From the NCBI GenBank assembly GCA_001414345.1, contig LLCB01000002.1, positions 310,001-374,000 of the forward strand: a stretch of DNA of 64,000 nt, read 5' to 3'. A program made the translations under genes and the position numbers. Positions 47,901 to 57,604 of this stretch are shown piece by piece. The notes under the pieces are model-generated. The model was not told the origin of the DNA. It ran no database searches and saw only the letters and a program-made list of their open reading frames with translations. Within the stretch, counting starts at the first letter, position 1; the number at the start of each line of letters is the position of its first letter. This stretch comes from Hymenoscyphus infarciens (taxonomy: Eukaryota > Ascomycota > Leotiomycetes > Helotiales > Helotiaceae).

Positions 47901-49563
47901 CTTTACCTTCCTTCTTGTCACTGTCTCTGCGTTTCAAACTCACACGAGAAGAATCGTCACGCTCGTCGTCCCTCCGTCTTGAGCTTACACGAGACACATC
48001 ATCACGATCATCATCTCGGCGCTTGGAGCTTACACGGGAAACGTCATCACGATCATTTTCTTTGCGTTTGTCTTTGTCTTTGTCTTTCCGGTCATCACCG
48101 CGGCTTGAAGCGATGGCAGCCCCTACAGCCACACCAGCAACGCCCGCCAAGGCAGCTTGGGCAACCGAGTTGCTTTTTCCAGAAGATGAAGTTCTCTTTA
48201 AAATGCTGGGTGATTCCGATATATTGGAAAATGGTTCGTTGTAAAGACTCTGGGATACAGGGGTATATGGCTGAGGTTGTAAAGGAGCAGGACCAGGTCT
48301 AGATGAAATATATGGCTCCGACCCAGATGCGACGGAATTTCTTGCAGCTTCAAACCTCGTAGGATCTCCAGAAGATTGAACAGGAAACACATGCTTAAGT
48401 GATGCTTGTGAACCACTAAAACTCTCGTTGGGTCCAACAGATTCCGAATAGGTGCGATATTGTTGACCAAAGTCGCTGGAAGACGACCACGTAACTTCTT
48501 CAAACCCAACAGGTCTGTCGACAAACCCATGGAGGGAGTTTTCTGGTCCAAATAGTCGAGGGTCCACAACGGTATTTTTTCTGGATAAAGGACGATGCTT
48601 TTCCTTACCCCACCATCCACCAGCTGCTTCGGCTCCAAAAGCTAATCTCGAATCAACACTATTTTCGGATTCGGCATCAGAAGCAGATTCCCATCCATCT
48701 TCGTCGTAGGTGTCGGATCCATGGCTTATTTTTGAATTGCCCAAACCACGGCTTGCTCCATATAGAGCTCCAGCACCTGTAGCGCCCAGTGCAGCAGCTC
48801 CATAATGGTGATTATTCTCCTTCACCGCAACAACCTGGGGGCTTCTTCCATTCCTACTTCTCAAGTCATGCTTGTTCTGGTCTCGAGCAAGTTTGGCCAA
48901 ACCCGCGCCCACAGCTAAAATCTCCGCCTCTGTATTACCGCGTCGTTCCGATCCGCTAACATTACCTCTTCGGTCAGAGCCACTGGCATATCCGCGGCGC
49001 TCTGAACCACTGTATCGTCCTCCATCATTATTCCTATGTCTCTCTCTTTCCCTATCACTCCATCGTGCACTCTCTCTGTCCATTGTCTTTCCAGACCTAG
49101 ACCTAACCCTCCTAAGCTTCGGTCTTTTGATGTATCCATTGCCATAAGCCAAATCGCTATTAACGCTAGAACTGCTTGAATTGTTCAGCTTAAAGAGGCG
49201 ACTACTACGGCGTCTTCGTAGCTTGCGGCGTTCCGAGGGCGCGGTGAAGAATGTTTTTAGACCCGTTCGCTTGGGGGGGAATGAGCGCGAAATGTCCACC
49301 AGTTCAAAGCTCGAGCTCGAGGAGTTGGACGAGGAAAGGTATGTATTATGACCACCGTATGCGATATTATTCACGCCGCGTTCGATGGGCATGGGTATGG
49401 GCATGTTGGTCGAGGGTGAGGGCTCGATGCGCATTCGTTGCGGCTCTTCGTATACCATTTCGGAGGGTGCTCGTCGCGAGTCTCGGTCTCGATCTTTTCG
49501 TCTGCCGCCCACTGAGCTTCCCGGGCTGCGGCGACGCCTGGAGCTGCTATAATCGGCCATCAT
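29954..49563 (-). CDS. lah: Leashin-like Woronin-body tether (involucrin repeat protein), ~6518 aa
   Basis: Two exons, 49563-31504 (6020 codons) and 31450-29954 (498 codons), are joined in phase 0 across a 53-bp intron with GTAAGT donor, GCTAAC branch and ATAG acceptor. Leashin links Woronin bodies to the cell cortex or septal pore; Neurospora makes two proteins from the locus, other species one. N-terminus: a basic Ser/Arg-rich region with VDISRSFPP (89-97) and FFTAPSERRKLRRRRSSR (105-122). Then come charged low-complexity stretches (RD, KR, SEPSR repeats) to about residue 2040. About fifty lysine-rich SKKSKKDKKK modules separated by acidic linkers fill roughly 2040-5275. The second exon has a coiled coil (about 6045-6205) and a helical C-terminal domain. 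Ten Gly/Ala hydrophobic blocks are scattered through it. The leashin call rests on size, architecture and remembered N-/C-terminal features. Involucrin repeat protein is the safer name. Confidence 0.8.
33740..43430 (-). repeat. Coding repeat array, about 50 lysine-rich modules
   Basis: Within the giant gene the translated sequence repeats a module averaging about 65 residues. It has an acidic Glu/Asp/Pro linker, often EPVDEWxSFS or DDFAFSS, then the core SKKSKKDKKK, then often KSGxSTPxE. By eye I count about 50 cores between residues about 2040 and 5275. Neighbouring modules are most alike in the 34-40 kb part, suggesting recent unequal exchange. The antisense strand of the core reads FFLSFLDFF, which explains the many plus-strand frames opposite this array. 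Confidence 0.85.
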
Positions 49564-51903
49564 GATGGCACTTTCTCGTTGTTGTTGGTCTTATTCGGGG
49601 GTGGGCGCAAAAGCATTTGTTTTGGGGTGGGCGAGATTGGGTGAGGTATGGGATGGAGCTTGTTGACTTCTACCAGGTTGTGGTGGTGAGATCGTGAGAG
49701 AGCAGAGCGTCAAAAAAGTGTGGCTGGGGGTTCGTGCTTGGCATCAATCTGTGTTTGCCGTTATAGCTTCAGCTCCGACTCTTCATTTCACAATCAGCGA
49801 AAGTTCGTGATGCCAACGTTTCTGTTGTGCAAAGTTGCTTGCGATCAGCCTCAGATAGTCGTATACTCCTTTTCTTTCAATTCTTGGTTTTATTTTCACT
49901 TAATTTTGGGCTGTTTGCTCGAGTCGGTGGAACTTCAATGATTTGCGCCAGGTTTTTCTTCATCTCAGAGCAACCTCACCTGACTCCAGTGGACGATGAT
50001 TGCTTGGATGCATATGAGTGGAGGACAGCTTCTGTGCTTCCGTCTGCAGACCCGCGGGAAAGGCGGCGAAAAATAGGCCTACCCTACACTTACCTTGCTG
50101 CACGAATGTGTTGTCAATTCATTGGTGGTGTGGTGGAAGCAGTGACTCTGAAACTTGTCATCGTTCTTACGCTGGATCATTTTGAATCGCTTTCTTCAGG
50201 CTTCGGTGTGCCTTCATTGCCCAATAGCCAATTGCTTGGGTAGTTTTTCTATCCTTTCCTTGATGCTATATGTCCCTCAAGGGTGAGAGTAATACGAAGA
50301 CCCGGCAGTCATTGTGCAACACCAAGAATTGAGTCACAGACCGCTTTATCATGCATCGCAGTACGTTGGAAATGATTGGCGCTCGGGGCTAGTAGAGTGG
50401 ACTAAGCCAGTGAGTTGAGTGGGATTGCATATCGTTTATGTGGCATACCTATCATTGTAATGGTTCGAGGCAACACCATCGCACTAGGCGCATACAAGAA
50501 AGTTCGAGAATCAGCCCTATTGTTGCTATTGTAGGAAGGGGTCTGAGTCGATGTCTTATTCCCCTCGGATTGACACATGTAGAGTGAGCTCACCTCATTC
50601 GACCAATCTTCCCACTTCAAGTGAAGTTTTTACTCGATATCGAGTAGGCAATCTCGTTCTACCGTTCTCCGCCTCAAGTAACAATTCCCAGCAAAAGCCT
50701 CAATCTCGAGTGTGCGTTCTATTTTCATGGTAGGGTGGAAGGCTGGAAAACTTCTTACGAAAATGCCATTATTTGTCAATGTAACTATTTGGTCGAACTT
50801 GGTAATAAGCATACTGCAAACTAATGAAGTGAGAGTGGCATTTTTGTTAAGAACGCTGGCATTCTATTGGGACAAATAAACCAACGCCATAGCTAGACGC
50901 ACCCTTTAAACTCACGATTCCGAGTTATTTCCATTTTTTGATATCTCATCCTCCTGCTTTTGCACCCTTCTTGTTTATCTTTGGTCTGAATTATTTGATG
51001 AAGTTTTTTTGGAGACGAGACCTTATTTGGCTTACTCGTTGATAGTTGGGATTACTTTGGCTTACTGCGACTCTCCTTTTTGGCCACCCAAGCGTGATGC
51101 TTGGCTTACTCGATGGTCATAAAAAATTTTTGGCTTACCAGGCTCTACGTGGGACGATGAATCGTCGTACCTAAGATACGGTCGCAAAACTTCGATAAAA
51201 CCACAACCACGACCAAAATATCCAGATGCTTCGATATCGGGACCAAGGAGTAGCTGATAGATCTTCTTAAATTTTCTGTTGTTTTTACGATTTTTTAAGG
51301 GGCTTGGGAAGTCCTGAAATAGGCCCGGTTGAAGAGGGCTTACTAGCTTAGACATGGAGTGAAATGGAAGATCAGTTTATATTATAGTGAAGCGTACTTT
51401 TATTTTTCGCGCATATTTAAAGTTACGATTTTGAATTATGTTCTAGTGAAGTGGACCCTGTTACTTGTTTAAACTTTTTGCGATATGGTACATATTACAG
51501 AGAGAGTACTTGTTTAGGAATAGTGGCAAATGCAAGCTTAGTTTATATGCTAGTGAAGCGTACTCTGTCGGTTGTTTGTACTCTTTGCGATGTGCTACAA
51601 ATTGAAGTCAATTACTTATTTAGGAATAGGGGACCTGGGTTAAGTTCCATGGTGGTTTGAGTGAATTGGACAAGTACGACTGGAGTGGATCAAGAGCCTT
51701 ATAACCTGGAATAATCAGGTGAAGAAAATCTTATTGGAATAATCGCTAGAACAATCACTATAAATTACGCAATTCCAAATAGGCTTCCAATGTTGCTCTT
51801 TATGAAAGGCTAATTTGTATTAACGCCGTAACCATTCCAGGACATATTTCTCATACAACTAGAACTAGAACACTATCCTACATCTCATAGGTATTCATTG
51901 TTC
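49564..51903. other. Intergenic upstream of the giant gene, with local repeats
   Basis: About 2.3 kb with no convincing gene. The part adjoining 49563 is the likely promoter and 5' UTR of the giant gene. Between 51027 and 51138 the nonamer TTGGCTTAC occurs four times, and 51380-51660 holds a diverged tandem duplication. A 97-residue ATG-initiated minus-strand frame (51062-51355) has no recognisable motif and overlaps the nonamer cluster, so it is not called. Confidence 0.5.
51384..51660. repeat. Diverged ~107-bp tandem duplication
   Basis: CTAGTGAAG at 51443 recurs at 51550. Both are followed by a GTTACTTGTTT / GGTTGTTTGT block, then CTTTTTGCGATATG / CTCTTTGCGATGTG, and then TACTTGTTTAGGAATAG / TACTTATTTAGGAATAG. 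A third partial start (TAGTGAAGCGTACT) lies at about 51386. This is an old, diverged tandem repeat in the non-coding spacer. Confidence 0.6.
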
Positions 51904-53177
51904 CTAGCTGATTGAATGTTTCGGCATCTCATACTGCTGCTTTCCTTGTTTCTTTTGTCTGAAAGCAAGAAACCAGACTAAAAATGCACATAACACTAAG
52001 AACGGAATACCAAGTCCGAGTCCAATTCCGAGTCCCAGTCTAAGTTTTCGTTGTCGAGATGACTCAGGGGTCGCCCCATAGCAAGTGAACTTGGAATTGC
52101 TTCCCTTAGAAGTCTGGTTCCAACGACTTTGAAGGACATCGCACTTTATTGAAACGTTGCTTATAATCTCGAGGTCTCCATTCAAGGAAGAAAGAGCCGG
52201 CAGAGCGAACCTGACAAACATATTAGAAAAGTAAAGTCTTAGGTTAAGGAAGGATTTTATACTGTGAGATTGCTCCTTTCACCCGGATATTATTTGCACT
52301 TCTTAATCCGAGAAGATCCACTTCGATAGGGGTTCCCATCTCGATAAAAATGTCTCCCGCTGTCGAAAGCTGTGGTAAGATGATACTTGATGCTTTGGTT
52401 AGTTGAATGTATCTGCTATTTGACTTTATCGGAGTTACCTTGAGAAGTTCCCAATTAGATTCATGTCTCCGGTTGTGAGTAATGATTGTAGGTTGACTGC
52501 CATCGTATCTGGACCTCCCCGGTTGTCGATTGAGAAGGTTTTATTCATCCATGCAAGCTCAGGCGCCATCAAGCTGGACGGCAGTATCAGCGGTTGGTTT
52601 TCAAGGGTTCTTTCATATGACTAGGACATCCTTACCTGGAGCTACCTCTAAGTAGCAGTTTTTCAATACTGCGTACATCGGGAAGACTGATATTGACCGT
52701 TTTGTTTGAGTGCAACTCAATGTAATCAGTCTTCAGCAATGATGGCAGTTGCAATTTTTGCAACGCGAATACAACATCAAGAGTTAAGTTGCCGATGGAA
52801 GTCAAGTTGTCGAATACGATTGTCTGCAAAGCACCCTGGCCATATAGATCTTGTCTTACGTCGTTGAACCCGGTGAACGTATTTACTGTGATCCCTCCTT
52901 CAATTTCAGTCAATCCTGGAAGGGTTAAAACTTCGCCAAATAGTGGAGAGAGCTGAATAATGTGTCCCTTGATTGTTGTGCATCCTTGTAGTCCGGAATA
53001 AAATTCTTTTGGGCTGTCGAACGTCGCATTTTCAAAAACAAGATCGCATGTTTTCTCAGAGTAGGCCGTACCTAAGAAGGCGTATCAGAAACCCTGCAGT
53101 AAAAGTACCACAGCAAACTCACCAAGTATTCCAAAGATGAATCCAGCCAGAGAGAGTAAGGTTTGAGGGGGAAACAT
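51904..53177 (-). CDS. Ecm33/Sps2-like cell-surface protein with C-terminal membrane anchor
   Basis: Five exons (53177-53123, 53071-52636, 52573-52439, 52385-52263, 52210-51904) encode 351 aa. All introns are 51-62 bp with GT...AG ends and join in phase. Residues 1-23 form a signal peptide (LLSLAGFIFGILG core). The body has repeated receptor-L/leucine-rich strands typical of Ecm33/Sps2, such as LQGCTTIKGHI, LTLPGLTEIEGGI, LPSLLKTDYIEL and LPALSSLNGDLEI, with several Asn-X-Ser/Thr sites. Most Ecm33 proteins end in a GPI signal. This one has a membrane helix at about 308-333 followed by an 18-residue basic tail, so it should be type I membrane-anchored. The likely role is cell-wall organisation or surface sensing, by family analogy. 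The third intron was chosen over very short alternatives because it alone keeps the repeat in frame with normal length. Confidence 0.8.
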
Positions 53178-54714
53178 GGTATTGTTAATGTTGGAGAAGT
53201 TTCTTGATAAGGCAACGGTTAAAACAAACAAAAGATATGAATTATTGAAGGGGATTGAAAAAAAACCACATTTTGGCCATCATCGTACTATAAACCCAAC
53301 CAACAAACAATACTGCGGTTGACGAGGCGAAGTGAATCCACCTGAAACTCAACCTCCTGCGGGCGCCTAAAATTTCTCCCCAGCTGAACCCAGGGGGGTG
53401 GTTGGTGGCTGATTACAATCAATCGGTTAAGTCCGGGTAAAATCTAGCTTCCAAATCCATCGAAACCAACAAGACCAACAGTTCATTTGGGATCGTGCAT
53501 TTCCTGGGGGAGGGCGTGTGCATTTCCGCAGCCAACATCATAGGAGCCACACAGAGTTGCAGAGATTCTATGCAGAATGGACCCTTTTTCTCAGATAATT
53601 TTTGTTCTTTGGCCATTTTTGTTGACAATTGTTTCCTGCCTCGCTTAACACTTTGAAAATAGACCAATATCACAACCTTTGCCTTACCATCCCTTTTACT
53701 AACTAAACGTGAAGCTAACGAGAAGAACATTTTACTCACCCTCCTCGACCATGTATCATTCTAAGCGTAGTCTACCATTTTAGGATTCTCAACTCATAAC
53801 ATGTTGGCGGAAATGCAAGCACGAGCGTGGCTCGTGGCTTGTAAGAAAACCAGCGGCGTGCACATGTTGGTGGCAAAGCCATTTTACTACTGCCTGCTTG
53901 GAAAGCTCAACAGGAAATTTTCTCCAGCCATAAACGAGGCAGTTGTGCAACCCAAGATAAAATAGTATAAGTTCTTCAGATGGCCAGTAGGTTTATTTTG
54001 GAAATGTGCAGAATTGTAGTGCTTCAATTTACTTCAGAAGCCAATTTAAAGGTTGGCCTTAACCTCAATGTTTGATTAGCCCTGTTTTGAAATCGATTCC
54101 TAGACATGTATCTCAGCACTTCCATGTTCTCGCGGGACTGGTTCCCTGTTTTCTGTGTCGTGCTATAAAAAGCCAGTTTCCCCCCGACGGCACAGGTCTG
54201 AGGCAGTCGTAGGGAGTCGTAAATTCTGGTTCCAAATTTTTATGTAAGACTTCAAATCCTTCCAACTGTAGAGCTGGCGGCTTCTCGTCCTATCATACGC
54301 ACCCTTTGTGTTGTATTTATGCCGTTCACAACGATCCGTGACCTCATGAAGGATTCAACCTCTTCCTATCATTCTTCCGAATTTTCAACTCACGGGGTTT
54401 TCGAGTTGGATACTCAAGTCATCAGCCTATTTTCAAAACACAAACAATCCTTTCGTTGGATAGAGATACTAGGAGTTTTACGAAATGTCAGCAGTAAAGG
54501 TAGAATCCAACTTTGAGGAGGAATCTTTGAAGGAGGCTATGTAGACCAACTTTGATAGAACTATACAAACTCACCAGTCAGTTGGCACGGCGAAGTTTGG
54601 TCAAGTCATGTATTTATCTCGTTAGGGTTCCCTCCGAAATACACACACTACTTCTCTTCATCTATCAAGTAGCCATTGAGTTTTATATTCAGGAGGCTTG
54701 ATTGACTCCAAACG
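53178..54714. other. Divergent intergenic region
   Basis: About 1.5 kb lies between the ATG of the minus-strand Ecm33-like gene and the ATG of the plus-strand secreted-protein gene, so it should carry both promoters. Two short frames (53419-53739 minus, 54319-54516 plus) show no recognisable domain and are not called. Confidence 0.5.
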
Positions 54715-56703
54715 ATGTCTTCTTCACCTTTTTCTAGCAGAAACGCGTTTTTGGCGTTGGTGTCTGTTTTTCTTTTATCTCCTTCTATTGGTCTCGGGAT
54801 TCCAAGCCCTGTTAGACTCCATGATACTAGAGTCGCCGATCTTTTAGCTCATGGTGATTCCGGGGAATTACAGACTTCGCATATGAGTATCAATAAGAGA
54901 ATCACAGACAATTCTCCTGGAGCAACTTGCAATGACCTCAAAGGTGTTTCCCCCCGTCACTTCAAGCAAGTCTTAGCTAATCGAGTAGGCATCTCATTAT
55001 CACAGGTTATGTGGGACCAAACACAAACAACCAGACAGCTCTCTGGTTTGTCCTTTCCCTCCACTGATAAAATATCCTTCTAATCAGACTACACAGAATG
55101 GGTATCTAGTCACCCCGAGGCAAAGGACAACTTCACTTCTGCTTTTGCACAACCGTTGGGTATGGAACAAAGTTTAAGTTCTTGCACACTTGGAAATCCT
55201 GGAAGTTGCGGAAGACCAAATTGCAAAGACATGGAGAACCCCGGCAAAGCGAATACCGGCTGGAGTTACGAAGTAGCAGTATCCATAGCCAACGTTAAAA
55301 TTGTATGAAGCCCAAACCCTTTGGCACGTTTGATTACTTGTCTCTAATTATAAGCTAGTGGCTAAATTCGCTGTATGCTGCTGTGAATCTCGCCTCAGCG
55401 GATTACCACGGGATGCAACTTACAGTACAACAAACTTACTATCCAAATAACGACGGTGCCAATCTCGTTCTCAAAGAGATCCTTGCTGCAGTTGGAACAG
55501 CTACAATCCTAATGGGAGTTTGGGCTGGTGGACCAGCGGCTGGTATTGCTGTCAACGTCATTGCCGGGGCAATCGGTAATGGCATTATGGCAATACCAAA
55601 CGGAGACAAGACCTTCAAACACATTTCGGAAAATGAAGGGTAAGCTTCGCTAATTCGACTCTTTCTCTTTTCCGTGCGAACATGGATCTGTTCTAACTAA
55701 TGGCGTTCAGCGTGGCTAAAGCTTTTACGGATGGAATCATCGGTCTACTAGGACAAACTTTCGGCGAATTCTCCAGACACGGTCCCTTTTCAACAACCCT
55801 CAATCCAAAGTTCATGGAGATGCTGGATCATGGAACTTGGCTTGATGTTAGAGAAATCCCGGTTATCAACAGCGATGGTGGGCATCCAATCGTTGATGCT
55901 TTATCACTACGTGCCTATTATACAAACATGATTCTCAGCGCGGTTATCAATTCAGCTTGGAAAGCACAAAACGTTTACATCATGTGTTTTCCAATGACTC
56001 AACAGGAGTGTATGTGTTACATATCCTTACCAACTCCTTGTCTGTATATTGATTAGCTAACCTCTCAGTCGACTCTAATAAAGTGAAAGCGGGAAACAAC
56101 GACAGTCGACTGAAGATGTATTATCAAAACATGGGGTGTTACTTGCAAAGGTTTGTCCCCAATGATTACAGTCGTGTAAACCAAAGCTAACATTTCAGTG
56201 TAATGCCACGACCACAAGGACCCCTAACCGTCCCCACAGTGATTGACCCGCCAGGTTGGGGACAGATGAACGGTGCCTTCACCCCCTGGGATGCCATTAA
56301 AGGAAGCGTCGATGCCTATCTAACCGGAGGTTACGCCTACAACACCCGTTTCAACAACCCGATCGATACTTCTCGTCCACATCCCGAACTCACCGCCGGA
56401 CCAACATACGCCCACCCAGGTCTATGGAACCTACCAATCTGTCGTCTCACAGAAGACCAAGAGAAGAAAACTAAACTCAAAGACATGCTAGCAATGCTCA
56501 ACGGCCCGAACGGAAAGGACGATTTTAGCTTTTGCCATTGTCGAGAACGACTCGATAAAAATGGTGCGAAAATTGATACCGTGTTGAAGCTTGATGCGAA
56601 GTTGTGTAAGAAAACAGCCCCTAGTACCGGCTGTCGACGTGAGGTTATTAGCGAGTCAGTAGGGGAGGATGGATCGATATTGGAAGAGAGATGTAGACCT
56701 TAG
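54715..56703 (+). CDS. Secreted protein of unknown function with a hydrophobic core
   Basis: Six exons (54715-55045, 55088-55302, 55359-55639, 55711-56009, 56069-56150, 56199-56703) give 570 aa. Introns are 42-71 bp, and phases agree throughout. Residues 1-28 are a signal peptide (FLALVSVFLLSPSIGLG). A Cys-containing segment (LGNPGSCGRPNCKDMENP) lies around 150-167, and a Gly/Ala-rich hydrophobic stretch (223-262, including VGTATILMGVWAGGPAAG) interrupts an otherwise polar chain. The C-terminal region (from about 402) holds PPGWGQMNGAF, a GGYAYNTRF block and a Cys cluster (FCHCRERL, KLCKK, GCRRE). I do not recognise the family; the layout recalls fungal secreted DUF7872-type proteins, but that is a loose impression. 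The 42-bp first intron removes an in-frame stop at 55081. An effector or surface role is conjecture. Confidence 0.75.
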
Positions 56704-57604
56704 CGTTTCTGTGAAAGATTCGAAACACTTTGGGGAAAACCGTGTACATTGTTTTGAATTTAGAGTATGGAGTTTGGGGTTTCACTTTGGGGTGGAGTTT
56801 TATTTTGGATTTTAGTGGGATGTCTGATCTTGATGAAGAGAAGGGTGGCGTTTTTGTTTTTCGTTTGGAGTAGGGGTTCTTTACCTGGTCTAGACTTTGT
56901 CTGAAACAAGATATATCGCACAGTAAATTTGCAGATGGTGCGTTTCTCTATCATATTGTCGGACTCCCTTCCGCACTTCACAATGAAGTGTAAATCCGTC
57001 AAGTACGAAGAATCACTTGTCATGTTCTCCGTATTTAAGGATCTGGCAAAGCGGGTGTTTCGGGACAGGAAGGGGGTTCGGTACGCCAATAGCCGAAGAC
57101 TCAGCAAGTCATGAAGGTTATCCGTGCCGAGAAACACTGGACGAATTTGATACGAAACTGGTACTTTTATCCCGTCGCATTAACGGGAATTCAGGTGGCA
57201 TCCATTAGCATCTCGGGTGGTTTGAGTGGAAATATCAGGACATGAGAAACATCAAGGCTCATGCCATCTCTACCTTCGCACTAAGCCGGGTATGAAAATA
57301 AAGTGTTGTTACACGGGCCCGCTTATCGAGAAAAGTGGGGGGGGTGTTTCGTTTTCCAACTCTCCACAATCCAGACAGCAATTTTTCAAGATCATACGTA
57401 TTGTGTTATGTAGATTCTTATATTTTAAGATGTCAAGCTAAATAGCAAATGTACAACATGGTATTTTGTCCCTCCAAAATATGAAGATCTCCCCAGAAGA
57501 TCTATCTGCAAAACTCCATTATATGCCAAACCCAAAAAGTTTATTCACAAGAAATGGAATAAATTAACCGCTCTGCCGCCCATACCCATATGCTCTCTTC
57601 ATTT
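56704..57604. other. Convergent intergenic region
   Basis: About 900 bp between the stop of the plus-strand secreted-protein gene and the stop of the minus-strand glycosyltransferase gene. It should contain both 3' ends. Overlapping short frames on both strands at 56760-57208 lack recognisable content. Confidence 0.5.

Noticed and set aside
55081..55083. In-frame stop codon in the secreted-protein gene, considered as readthrough or a pseudogene sign
   Set aside because: A 42-bp intron (GTTTGT...CAG, 55046-55087) removes it and restores phase into DYTEWVSSH; splicing is simpler than readthrough or decay.
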